Notes under the pieces: model-generated
What the model saw: the letters and a program-made list of their open reading frames with translations, nothing else
Database searches by the model: none
What the model was told of the DNA's origin: nothing
Position numbers and translations under genes: made by a program
Source of the DNA: Duganella sp. Leaf126
Lineage (GTDB): Bacteria; Pseudomonadota; Gammaproteobacteria; Burkholderiales; Burkholderiaceae_D
Length of the DNA: 64,000 nucleotides
Direction: 5' to 3'
Assembly (NCBI RefSeq): GCF_001423125.1
Contig: NZ_LMNW01000036.1
Span: forward strand, 125,827 to 189,826
Part shown: piece after piece, positions 17,140 through 25,481 of the stretch
Position numbering within the stretch: position 1 is the first letter of the stretch
Layout of the letters: every line of letters begins with the position of its first letter

Positions 17140-18633
17140 ATGAAAAACTTCACTTCCCCTGCACGGTGGCTGGCGCCGCTGTTCGCCCTGTTTGCTGTGC
17201 TGTTGTCGGCCTGCGGTGGCGGTGGAGGCGGCGACAGCGGTGGGGGCGGCAGCACCACGCCGGCTGCAGTCACCCTGCGCAGCATCGCCATCACCGCGCC
17301 ATCGACAACACTGATCGTCAATGGCGCCACGCTGACCCTGACTGCCACCGGCACCTACAGCGACGGCACCACCAAGCCGCTGACCGGTCTGACCTGGAGC
17401 ACCAAGTCGGGCGGCGCGTCGGTGGTGCAAGTGACCAGCGCCGGCATTGCCAGCGGCAAGGCCATCGGCACCGATTCCATCATCGCCACCCAGGCTGCGT
17501 CCACCACCACGGCAGCCGTCTCCGCGTCCATTGACGTGACGTCGATCGCGCCGTGGACCCAGGTGGCGGCCGGCGGCAACCAGACCATTGCCCTCAAGAC
17601 CGACGGCAATCTCTACAGCTGGGGCCGCAACCTGCAAGGCCAGCTCGGCGACGGCAGCAATTCCAACCGCAACACGCCGGTCATCGTGGCAGGCAGCACC
17701 GGCGTCTGGAAACAGGTCGCCATGGGCGACAGCTTTGCAGTGGCGATCCGCACCGACGGTACCTTGTGGTCGTGGGGTTATAACCTGTTCGGCCAGCTGG
17801 GCCAGGGCGACCAGGTGCCGCGCATGGTGCCGACCCAGGTCGGCACGGCCAAGGACTGGACCTATGTGGCGGCCGGCAAGTCGCACGTGGTGGCGCTGCG
17901 CACGTCCACGGCCAGCTCGGGGCCGGCGGTGGTGTCGCTGTGGGTTTGGGGCAATAACTATGCGAGCCAGCTCGGCGACGGCAAGACCGTCGACCTGCTG
18001 GTGCCCACCCGCCTCGGCACCGACAGCTGGCTGGCAGTAGCAGCCGGCGACGCCCATACCCTGGCCATCCGGCGCAGCGACCAGAGCCTGTGGACCTGGG
18101 GCGACAACACCTACGGCCAGCTCGGCAACGGCATCACCGGCACCAGGGTGGGCGTGCCGACCCAGGTCGGCACCGCCAACTGGTCGGCCGTCGCTGCCGG
18201 CAGCAACCACTCGCTGGCGATCCGCAACGACGACGGTGTGCTGTTCGCCTGGGGCGCCGGCGAGAGCGGCCAGATCGGCAACAACAGCACCAGCGCGCAA
18301 TCGTCGCCGGTCCAGATCGGCACCGGCGCGCGCTGGACCCAGGTGGCCGGCGGCCTCAGCCACTCGATCGGCGTGCGCAACGACGGCACGCTGTGGGCCT
18401 GGGGCCGTGGCGCGGACGGGCAGCTGGGCCAGACCGTGGCCGGCAGCCTGCTGCCGCTGCAAGTGGGCAGCCTGAATACCTGGAAAGCGGTGGCGGCCGG
18501 CGCCAACCACAGCGCCGCCCTGCAAACCAACGGCAACACCCTGAGCCTGTGGACCTGGGGCCTGAACGCCGACGGCCAGCTCGGCAACGGCAGCACCGCC
18601 AGCGCCACGGCGCCGGTGTCGATTGCCTACTAG
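17140..18633 (+). CDS. RCC1-repeat lipoprotein with Ig-like (Big_2) domain
   Basis: A 497-residue envelope protein. The N-terminus has a lipoprotein signal ending in LLSAC, then a glycine-rich tether. About residues 45-130 form a bacterial Ig-like domain (NGATLTLTATGTYSDGTTKP), and the remainder is about seven RCC1-type beta-propeller repeats with recurring blocks such as WSWGYNLFGQLG and VAAGNxHxxAL. RCC1 repeats build seven-bladed propellers used for binding; the ligand is unknown. ATG at 17140 is chosen over 17116 because it starts the signal peptide. It is probably exported to the outer membrane or surface. Confidence 0.85.
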   Translation: MKNFTSPARWLAPLFALFAVLLSACGGGGGGDSGGGGSTTPAAVTLRSIAITAPSTTLIVNGATLTLTATGTYSDGTTKPLTGLTWSTKSGGASVVQVTSAGIASGKAIGTDSIIATQAASTTTAAVSASIDVTSIAPWTQVAAGGNQTIALKTDGNLYSWGRNLQGQLGDGSNSNRNTPVIVAGSTGVWKQVAMGDSFAVAIRTDGTLWSWGYNLFGQLGQGDQVPRMVPTQVGTAKDWTYVAAGKSHVVALRTSTASSGPAVVSLWVWGNNYASQLGDGKTVDLLVPTRLGTDSWLAVAAGDAHTLAIRRSDQSLWTWGDNTYGQLGNGITGTRVGVPTQVGTANWSAVAAGSNHSLAIRNDDGVLFAWGAGESGQIGNNSTSAQSSPVQIGTGARWTQVAGGLSHSIGVRNDGTLWAWGRGADGQLGQTVAGSLLPLQVGSLNTWKAVAAGANHSAALQTNGNTLSLWTWGLNADGQLGNGSTASATAPVSIAY

Positions 18634-18740
18634 CGCGCGCCGGCATGGCCATGGACCGCATCCGCTGATGTCCGCTTGTTACGCTTGCTGAACCGCTTGC
18701 TGAGCCGCTGGTGGCGCTGCAGCCTGGAGCGCCTGGACCG

Positions 18741-19077
18741 CTGGGACCTTCTAGCGCGCCCCGGCGTCGGCCAGGCGGGGCGCCGCTGCGCGCATGGTTG
18801 TCTGGGCAGCTGCCAGCACGATGCCATGCATAGCCGCTGCAGCCCTCCGGGTCGTCCGTCTGGCGGCGCCTGTCGCCACCTGGTGGCCAACCGCTGTCTG
18901 AACGACGTCCTGTGCAGCCGTCTTGGCCTTGCGGGTCGTCCGTCGGGCGGCGCCTGTCGCCGCCAACTGTCGTGCCGCTGCCTGCCCGATGCCGTGGGCA
19001 GCCGCTTCCACCCGTCGGGCCGTCTGACGCGCGCCGCCTGGCGCCGGTTGGTCGCGCCGGTCTGGCTGGCGCTGGTC
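18741..19077. repeat. 84-bp degenerate tandem repeat at the 5' end of the sensor gene
   Basis: Units of 84 bp start near 18823, 18907 and 18991, with a weaker preceding unit from about 18739. The two middle units share long blocks such as GGTCGTCCGTC and GGCGGCGCCTGTCGCC. In the plus reading each encodes 28 residues with the core GRPSGGACR. The last unit runs into the signal peptide of the downstream gene. The complement is open and Ala-rich. Confidence 0.75.
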
Positions 19078-21825
19078 TGCGGCGCCGCGCCGGCGGCAGC
19101 GCTGGAGCGCGTCACGCTCCAGCTCAAGCACACCCATCAATTTCAATTTGCCGGCTACTACGCGGCGCTCGAGCAGGGTTACTACCGCGATGCCGGGCTC
19201 GACGTGCGTATTCTGGAAGCGACCGAGAGCCGCCAGGCCGAGCGCGACGTGTTGTCCGGCAAGGCCGACTTCGGCGTCGGCGGCAGCAGCCTGTTGCTGG
19301 CGCGGCTCTCGGGCCGGCCTGTGGTGGCGCTGGGCGTGATCTTCCAGCATTCGCCCTATGCGCTGGCCATGCCGCAACTGCCGGGCCAGCCGCAGGACCT
19401 GCGCCGGCTGCGCGGCAAGCGCCTGATGCTGGGCACGTTGGCCAGCGGCATGGGCAACGCCGATGAACTGCTGGCCTTCCTGGTCAAGCAGGGCGTGCCG
19501 GCCGGCAGCTACGAGCGGGTGGCGCCCAGCTACGATCCGCGTGACCTGATCGACGGCAAGGTGGCGGCAATGGGGGTTTATCTCACCAACGAGCCCGACC
19601 TCTTCGACCGCGCCGGCTTCGCCTACGACCTCTACACGCCGCGCTCGGCCGGCATCGATTTCTACGGCGACAACCTGTTTACCAGCGAGCGCGAAGTGGC
19701 CGCCAACCCGGCCCGGGTGCGCGCTTTCCGCGCCGCCAGCCTGCGCGGCTGGCAATGGGCGATGAGCCACCAGGAAGAAACGGTGGACCTGATCCTCAAC
19801 AAATATTCGCGCCGCAACGACCGCGAGCACCTGCTGTACGAAGCGCGCCAGATGATGGCGCTGGTGCAGCCGACGTTGGTCGAGATCGGTTACATGAATC
19901 CCCAGCGCTGGCGCCATATCGCCGATGTGTATGCCAGCCTGGGCATGCTGCCGCCCGGTGTCCGCTTCGACGGCTTCCTGTACGACCCGGACAACCGCAG
20001 GAAGTCCGTGTGGCTCTACCGCATGCTCGGTGCGGCGGTGATGCTGCTGGTGCTGGCGGGCGCGGTGCATGTCATTTTGCTGTCGCGCGAGCGGCGCCGC
20101 GCCGATGCGGCGATCCGCCAGGGCGAGCAGCGCTTCCGCACCATGTTCGAAGCCTCGCCGCTGGGCATGGCGCTGGTCGATTCGGTCACCTATGCATATC
20201 GCGACGTGAATGCCCGCTACAGTGACATCCTGGGCCGGCCGCTGGACGCGTTGCGCAGCCAGAAGTGGCTCGACCTGACCCATGCCGACGATGTGGCCCA
20301 GTGCAAGGCGCAGATGGCGCAGCTGAGCGCCGGACGGATCGCCGCGTTCAAGGCGACGATCCGGGTATTCCGGCCCGATGGCGCGCTGGCCTGGATCGAC
20401 ATGTCGATCACCGCCATCGATACCGCCGCCGACACGATCGCCGATGCCGGCGGTCACCTGCACCACCTGTGCATGATCGAGGACGTGACCGCCGACAAGC
20501 AGCGCGAGGAGCTGATCTGGCAGCAGGCCAACTTCGACCCGCTCACGCAGCTGCCCAACCGGCGCATGCTGCTCGACCGCCTGAAAACCGAAGTGCTGCG
20601 CAGCCAGCGCGAGCGCTCGCGGCTGGCGCTGCTGTTCATCGACCTCGACCACTTCAAGGAAGTCAACGATACGCTCGGTCACCAGCAGGGCGATATCCTG
20701 CTGGTGGACGCCGCGCGCCGCATCGGCGCCTGCGTGCGCAAGACCGACACGGTGGCGCGCCTGGGCGGCGACGAATTCACGGTCGTGCTCACCGAACTCG
20801 ATGGCACCGACCGCGTGGCCCATATTGCCCAGCACATCATCGACAGCCTGCGGGCGCCGTTCGCGCTGGGCCAGGAGCAGGCTTTCGTCTCGGCCAGCAT
20901 CGGCATCACGCTGTACCCGGACGATGCGCTCGACATCGACGACCTGCTCAAGCACGCCGACCAGGCCATGTATGCAGCCAAGAACGCCGGCCGCAACCGC
21001 TACGCCTACTTCACGCCGGCCCTGCAGGTGGCCGCGCTCAAGCGCATGCGCCTGACCAACGACCTGCGCGGCGCCATCAAGGGCGGACAGCTGGCGCTGT
21101 ACTTCCAGCCCATCGTCGACCTGGCGACCGGGCGCATCCGGAAGGCCGAGGCACTGGTGCGCTGGCAGCACCCGCAGCGCGGCATGGTCGGGCCGGCCGA
21201 ATTCATCCCGCTGGCCGAGGCGAGTGGCCTGATCCGCGATATCGGCCAGTGGGTGTTCGAGGAGGCGGCCGGCTGGGCCCAGCGCTGGCGCGCCACCGTC
21301 GATCCGGCGTTCCAGATCAGCATCAACCAGTCGCCGCTGGAATTCCAGCACGACAGTGGCGACGGCGCCGGCTATGCCGGCTGGCTGCACCACCTGCGCC
21401 AGCTCGATGTGCCGGGCCAGGCGCTGGTGGTGGAAATCACCGAAGGCTTGCTGCTCGACGCCAGCAGCACCGTCAGCGACAAGCTGCTGCAACTGCGCGA
21501 CGCCGGCATCCAGGTGGCGCTCGACGACTTCGGCACCGGCTACTCGTCGCTGTCGTACCTGAAGAAATTCGACATCGATTACCTGAAGATCGACCGCTCG
21601 TTCACCCGCAACCTGGCGCCTGCCTCGAGCGACATGGCGCTGTCCGAGGCGATCATCGTCATGGCCCACAAGCTGGGCCTCAAAGTGATTGCCGAAGGCG
21701 TCGAGACGCCCGCGCAGCGCGAGCTGCTGGCGCGCGCCGGCTGCGACTACGGCCAGGGCTACCTGTTCGCCAAACCGATGCCGGCCACCGACTTTGACGC
21801 CTTGCTGCGGGCGCAGATCGCGTAA
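18994..21825 (+). CDS. NMT1/THI5-type periplasmic sensor with PAS, GGDEF and EAL domains
   Basis: About 943 residues from GTG 18994; the start is uncertain because the frame is open to TTG 18676 and has ATG at 18826. GTG gives a compact signal peptide ending PAAA. An NMT1/THI5-like solute-binding domain follows (HQFQFAGYYAALEQGYYRDA), then one transmembrane helix (near 20030-20090), a PAS domain, an intact GGDEF with RxxD I-site (RKTD, RLGGDEF), and an EAL domain with EALVRW, NQSPLEF, DDFGTGYSS and IAEGVET. It likely couples a periplasmic ligand, perhaps a pyrimidine- or sulfonate-like compound, to c-di-GMP turnover. Both catalytic domains look active. Confidence 0.88.
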   Translation: MGSRFHPSGRLTRAAWRRLVAPVWLALVCGAAPAAALERVTLQLKHTHQFQFAGYYAALEQGYYRDAGLDVRILEATESRQAERDVLSGKADFGVGGSSLLLARLSGRPVVALGVIFQHSPYALAMPQLPGQPQDLRRLRGKRLMLGTLASGMGNADELLAFLVKQGVPAGSYERVAPSYDPRDLIDGKVAAMGVYLTNEPDLFDRAGFAYDLYTPRSAGIDFYGDNLFTSEREVAANPARVRAFRAASLRGWQWAMSHQEETVDLILNKYSRRNDREHLLYEARQMMALVQPTLVEIGYMNPQRWRHIADVYASLGMLPPGVRFDGFLYDPDNRRKSVWLYRMLGAAVMLLVLAGAVHVILLSRERRRADAAIRQGEQRFRTMFEASPLGMALVDSVTYAYRDVNARYSDILGRPLDALRSQKWLDLTHADDVAQCKAQMAQLSAGRIAAFKATIRVFRPDGALAWIDMSITAIDTAADTIADAGGHLHHLCMIEDVTADKQREELIWQQANFDPLTQLPNRRMLLDRLKTEVLRSQRERSRLALLFIDLDHFKEVNDTLGHQQGDILLVDAARRIGACVRKTDTVARLGGDEFTVVLTELDGTDRVAHIAQHIIDSLRAPFALGQEQAFVSASIGITLYPDDALDIDDLLKHADQAMYAAKNAGRNRYAYFTPALQVAALKRMRLTNDLRGAIKGGQLALYFQPIVDLATGRIRKAEALVRWQHPQRGMVGPAEFIPLAEASGLIRDIGQWVFEEAAGWAQRWRATVDPAFQISINQSPLEFQHDSGDGAGYAGWLHHLRQLDVPGQALVVEITEGLLLDASSTVSDKLLQLRDAGIQVALDDFGTGYSSLSYLKKFDIDYLKIDRSFTRNLAPASSDMALSEAIIVMAHKLGLKVIAEGVETPAQRELLARAGCDYGQGYLFAKPMPATDFDALLRAQIA

Positions 21826-21849
21826 CGGCTATCGCCGGCGCGCGCCATC

Positions 21850-21886
21850 ATAGGCAAAACAAATCGAAACTATTGGAACAATCAAT
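21850..21886 (+). promoter_or_regulatory. Candidate OxyR binding site upstream of ahpC
   Basis: Four tetranucleotides ATAG, AAAT, ATTG and CAAT are each separated by exactly 7 bp, matching the OxyR pattern ATAG-N7-CTAT-N7-ATAG-N7-CTAT at 12 of 16 positions. The site ends 1 bp before a candidate -35 box. Confidence 0.5.
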
Positions 21887-21887
21887 T

Positions 21888-21915
21888 TTGCAAATAGGGT
21901 AAAAGGCGATACACT
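21888..21915 (+). promoter_or_regulatory. Candidate ahpC promoter
   Basis: TTGCAA (21888-21893) and TACACT (21910-21915) are spaced by 16 bp, about 40 bp before the ahpC start and directly downstream of the candidate OxyR site, as expected for activation by contact with polymerase. Confidence 0.5.
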
Positions 21916-21953
21916 GGCGTCTCAATGATTCACAACCCAACGAGGAAACGACT

Positions 21954-22517
21954 ATGTCCCTGATCAATACCCAAATCAAGCCATTCAATGCCACCGCTTA
22001 TGTTGACGGTAAATTCATCGAAGTCAGCGACGAATCCCTGAAGGGCAAGTGGGCCGTGCTGATGTTCTACCCAGCCGACTTCACCTTCGTGTGCCCAACC
22101 GAACTGGAAGATCTGGCCGAGCAACAACCTGAATTCGCCAAGCTGGGCGTGGACGTGTACGGCGTATCGACCGACACCCACTTCGCTCACAAGGCATGGC
22201 ACGACACCTCGGACGCCATCAAGAAAGTGAACTACCCGCTGATCGGCGACCCGACCGGCAAGCTGTCGCGTAACTTCGAAGTGATGATCGAAGAAGAAGG
22301 CCTGGCACTGCGCGGCACCTTCGTCATCAATCCGGAAGGCCAGATCAAGGTGATGGAAGTGCACGACAACGGCATCGGCCGCGACGCCACCGAGCTGCTG
22401 CGCAAAGTGAAAGCCGCCAAGTACGTTGCCGAGCACCCAGGCCAGGTATGCCCAGCCAAGTGGACCGAAGGCGCCGCTACGCTGACCCCGTCGCTGGACC
22501 TGGTTGGCAAGATCTAA
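21954..22517 (+). CDS. ahpC: Alkyl hydroperoxide reductase subunit C (typical 2-Cys peroxiredoxin)
   Basis: A 187-residue peroxiredoxin with the peroxidatic cysteine Cys47 in FTFVCPTE and the resolving cysteine Cys166 in VCPAKW, the positions found in E. coli AhpC. It reduces hydrogen peroxide, organic peroxides and peroxynitrite in the cytoplasm and is re-reduced by AhpF, encoded 100 bp downstream. CGAGGAAACG precedes the ATG. The codon bias (AAG, GAA, frequent optimal codons) suggests high expression. Confidence 0.97.
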   Translation: MSLINTQIKPFNATAYVDGKFIEVSDESLKGKWAVLMFYPADFTFVCPTELEDLAEQQPEFAKLGVDVYGVSTDTHFAHKAWHDTSDAIKKVNYPLIGDPTGKLSRNFEVMIEEEGLALRGTFVINPEGQIKVMEVHDNGIGRDATELLRKVKAAKYVAEHPGQVCPAKWTEGAATLTPSLDLVGKI

Positions 22518-22556
22518 GTTTTTGGATCACACCGCAGCAAACAAGTAGTTACCGCG

Positions 22557-22584
22557 ATGCCGGCCCGGGCGTCCGGCCCGGCAT
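22557..22584 (+). other. Intercistronic hairpin between ahpC and ahpF
   Basis: A 12-bp GC-rich stem with a single C-C mismatch (ATGCCGGCCCGG / CCGGCCCGGCAT) closes a GCGT loop. No T-tract follows. It could protect the ahpC message or partly reduce read-through into ahpF, giving more AhpC than AhpF. Confidence 0.6.
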
Positions 22585-22617
22585 ACGCCTAAATATTTGT
22601 AAAGGAAGAACAGAATC

Positions 22618-24213
22618 ATGTTAGACGCTACCCTCAAAACCCAACTGAAATCCTACCTGGAAAAAGTGGTGTATCCGCTTGAGCTGGTCGCCTCGCTTGA
22701 TGACAGCGCCAAAGCCGGCGAGATGAAAGAACTGCTCCAGGAAATCGTCCTGTTGAGCGACAAGATCACGCTGGTCGAGCGCGCCGAAGCCGGCGTGCGC
22801 ACGCCTTCCTTCAGCATCAACCGCGCCGGCGCCGATGTCGGCGTGCGCTTTGCCGCGATTCCGATGGGCCACGAGTTCACCTCGCTGGTACTGGCGCTGC
22901 TGCATGTGGGCGGCCACACCATCAAGTTCGATGCCGCCACCATCGAGCAGATCCGCAATCTCGACGGCGATTACGAATTCGAAACCTTCATGTCGCTGAC
23001 CTGCCATAACTGCCCGGACGTGGTGCAGGCACTGAACGCCATGTCGGTCATCAACCCGCGCATCAAGGTCACCACCATCGATGGTGGCCTGTTCCCGAAA
23101 GAAGTGGAAGAGCGCCAGATCATGGCCGTGCCGATGATGTTCCTGAACGGCCAGCACTTCGGCCAGGGCCGCACCACGGTCGAGGAAATCCTCGCCAAGC
23201 TCGATACCAATGCCGGCGTGCGCCAGGCAGCTGAGCTGAGTAAGAAAGACGTGTTCGACGTGCTGATCGTCGGCGGCGGTCCTGCCGGCGCGGCTGCGGC
23301 GGTCTACGCTGCCCGCAAGGGCATCAACACCGGCGTGCTGGCCGAGCGCTTCGGCGGCCAGACGCTCGACACCATGGCCATCGAGAATTTCATTTCGGTG
23401 CAGGAAACCGACGGCCCGAAATTTGCCATGGCGCTCGAGCAGCACGTCAAGGCCTATGACGTCGACATCATGAACACCCAGCGCGCCGCCAAGCTGGTGC
23501 CGGGCGCCAAGCTGGTGGAAGTGCAGACGGCCAGCGGTGCGGTGCTGAAAGCCAAAACCGTGATCCTGGCGACCGGCGCGCGCTGGAGGGAAATCAACGT
23601 CCCCGGCGAAAAAGAGTACCGCAACAAGGGCGTGGCCTACTGCCCGCACTGCGACGGTCCGCTGTTCAAGGGCAAGCGCGTGGCCGTGATCGGCGGCGGC
23701 AACTCGGGCGTGGAAGCGGCGATCGACCTGGCCGGCCTGGTCAAGCACGTCACGCTGATCGAATACGGCGCCGAGCTGCGCGCCGACGCAGTCCTGCAGC
23801 GCAAGCTGCGCAGCCTGCCCAACGTGACGGTAATCGTCTCGGCGCAAACCACCGAAGTGCACGGCGACGGCAAGATCGTCAACGGCCTGTCGTACAACGA
23901 TCGCGTGTCCGGCGCCGCCAAGAAGATCGACCTGGAAGGCGTGTTCGTGCAGATCGGCCTGGTGCCGAACACCGAATGGCTCAAGGGCACGGTGGCCCTG
24001 TCGCGCCACGGCGAGATCGAAGTGGACGCCCGCGGCCAGACCTCGGTCCCCGGCGTGTTCGCGGCCGGCGACGTCACCACGGTGCCGTACAAGCAGATCA
24101 TCATCGCCACCGGCGAAGGCGCCAAAGCCGCCCTGTCGGCCTTCGATCACCTGATCCGCTCGGACATGGAAGTGGTGGAAGAGTCGGCCGAGAAGCATGC
24201 GATGACGGCATAA
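22618..24213 (+). CDS. ahpF: Alkyl hydroperoxide reductase subunit F
   Basis: A 531-residue flavoprotein with the AhpF layout: two N-terminal thioredoxin-like folds carrying the CxxC of TCHNCPDVVQ, a linker, FAD-binding VGGGPAGAAAAVYAARKG, the thioredoxin-reductase-type active site CPHCDGP, NAD(P)-binding IGGGNSGVEAA, and a C-terminal FAD motif (GVFAAGDVTTVPYKQIIIA). It transfers electrons from NADH to AhpC. AAAGGAAGAACAGAATC precedes the ATG. A strong terminator ends the operon. Confidence 0.97.
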   Translation: MLDATLKTQLKSYLEKVVYPLELVASLDDSAKAGEMKELLQEIVLLSDKITLVERAEAGVRTPSFSINRAGADVGVRFAAIPMGHEFTSLVLALLHVGGHTIKFDAATIEQIRNLDGDYEFETFMSLTCHNCPDVVQALNAMSVINPRIKVTTIDGGLFPKEVEERQIMAVPMMFLNGQHFGQGRTTVEEILAKLDTNAGVRQAAELSKKDVFDVLIVGGGPAGAAAAVYAARKGINTGVLAERFGGQTLDTMAIENFISVQETDGPKFAMALEQHVKAYDVDIMNTQRAAKLVPGAKLVEVQTASGAVLKAKTVILATGARWREINVPGEKEYRNKGVAYCPHCDGPLFKGKRVAVIGGGNSGVEAAIDLAGLVKHVTLIEYGAELRADAVLQRKLRSLPNVTVIVSAQTTEVHGDGKIVNGLSYNDRVSGAAKKIDLEGVFVQIGLVPNTEWLKGTVALSRHGEIEVDARGQTSVPGVFAAGDVTTVPYKQIIIATGEGAKAALSAFDHLIRSDMEVVEESAEKHAMTA

Positions 24214-24226
24214 GCGTTTTCTGCTT

Positions 24227-24267
24227 AAAAAAAACCCCGGCACAGTGGTCTGTGCCGGGGTTTTTTT
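24227..24267 (+). terminator. Rho-independent terminator of ahpCF
   Basis: ACCCCGGCACA pairs perfectly with TGTGCCGGGGT around a GTGGTC loop; the stem is flanked by an A-tract on the left and seven T residues on the right, so it can work in both directions. Confidence 0.95.
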
Positions 24268-24352
24268 CATGGCTTCGTTACACTGAAGATGAAAGAGCGC
24301 AGAACTTTCCATATGAGGTGCGGTCTAAACCGTTTCTACGACGGAGGCAGCC

Positions 24353-25408
24353 ATGGGCGGTTCTATATCCCCGAGTTCCACGGTTTTGCTGGGCGATATA
24401 CAAGCGCTGATCGAGATTTCGCGTCAACGCTCTGCCGTTGCTGTTAATGCGGAGCTGACATTGCTGTTCTGGCGTATTGGCCGGCGGATACACGCTGAGC
24501 TGTTGGCCGGCAGGCGAGCTGAATATGGCGAAGAAGTTTTATCTTCTCTTGCTGAGCAGCTGACGCTTCGACATGGTCGGGGATTTGGCGAGAAGAATCT
24601 ACGAAGAATGGTCAAGTTCGCGATCACTTATCCGGATGAAGCAATTGTCGCGACACTGTCGCGACAATTGAGTTGGTCTCATTTCGTCATGTTATTGGCT
24701 ATTAAAGAGCCGATGCGGCGTGACTACTACACGCAGATGGCCAGTATCGAGCGTTGGAGCGTGAGATCCTTAGCGGGTAGGATTGATTCCATGCTGTACG
24801 AACGCACTGCATTGTCCCGAAAGCCCGATGCACTGATTACAGAAGAGCTTGCTGCCATGCATCACAAAAAGCGGATGTCGCCCACGTTGATGCTGCGCGA
24901 TCCCTACATCCTCGATTTTCTGGGGTTGAAAGATACTTGGCATGAAAGCGATCTGGAGAGTGCAATCATTCGTGAAATGGAATTGTTTTTACTGGAATTA
25001 GGTGTCGGGTTTACATTTGTCGCGCGACAAAAGCGTATCCAGATCGATGATGACGATTTCCACCTCGATCTGCTGTTCTACAATCGCAAACTGCGCCGCT
25101 TGGTTGCGGTGGAACTCAAGGTTGGCGAGTTTAAAGCAGCCTACAAGGGGCAGATGGAGCTTTACTTGCGATGGTTGGACAAGTTCGAACGGGAACCCAC
25201 TGAAGATTCGCCTTTGGGCATCATTCTCTGTACAGGTAAAAAATCAGAGCAAATCGAATTGCTGGAATTGGACAAGTCTGGCATTCACGTTGCCGAGTAT
25301 CTGACGACCTTGCCGCCCCGTGCAATGCTGGCAGCCAGGTTACAACAGGCAGCAGAACGGGCGCAACTGCAGGTGGAGCAATCCAATGCACGGGAAGCCG
25401 ATGGCTGA
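24353..25408 (+). CDS. DUF1016 / PDDEXK nuclease-domain protein (YhcG-like)
   Basis: A 351-residue protein of the YhcG family. The N-terminal DUF1016 domain (LLFWRIGRRIH, FGEKNLRRMVKFA, LSRQLSWSHF) is followed by a PDDEXK-type nuclease domain with D-(x)n-ExK in FHLDLLFYNRKLRRLVAVEL and K of ELKVGEF. Such proteins are common in variable regions and are proposed to process branched or foreign DNA; no restriction-modification partner is adjacent. Codon use and AT content differ clearly from neighbours, suggesting horizontal transfer. Two perfect GC-centred palindromes lie inside the gene. Confidence 0.88.
   Translation: MGGSISPSSTVLLGDIQALIEISRQRSAVAVNAELTLLFWRIGRRIHAELLAGRRAEYGEEVLSSLAEQLTLRHGRGFGEKNLRRMVKFAITYPDEAIVATLSRQLSWSHFVMLLAIKEPMRRDYYTQMASIERWSVRSLAGRIDSMLYERTALSRKPDALITEELAAMHHKKRMSPTLMLRDPYILDFLGLKDTWHESDLESAIIREMELFLLELGVGFTFVARQKRIQIDDDDFHLDLLFYNRKLRRLVAVELKVGEFKAAYKGQMELYLRWLDKFEREPTEDSPLGIILCTGKKSEQIELLELDKSGIHVAEYLTTLPPRAMLAARLQQAAERAQLQVEQSNAREADG
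24642..24670. repeat. Perfect 29-bp palindrome inside the DUF1016 gene
   Basis: Arms CAATTGTCGCGACA and TGTCGCGACAATTG flank a single central C with no mismatch. A related 16-bp perfect palindrome, TTTGTCGCGCGACAAA, lies at 25016-25031 in the same gene. Confidence 0.85.
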
Positions 25409-25481
25409 TACGCCAAGTCCAGTGGCGCGCATGTCACGTGGTCAACAGGTCCCAGCCTTGAAAACCTGCGAGGTTTCATCT

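Noticed and set aside
18751..21669. 972-codon minus-strand frame opposite the NMT1-PAS-GGDEF-EAL gene
   Set aside because: Most of it mirrors conserved catalytic domains of the plus-strand gene. Only its final ~110 codons, in the repeat region, are kept as an open question.
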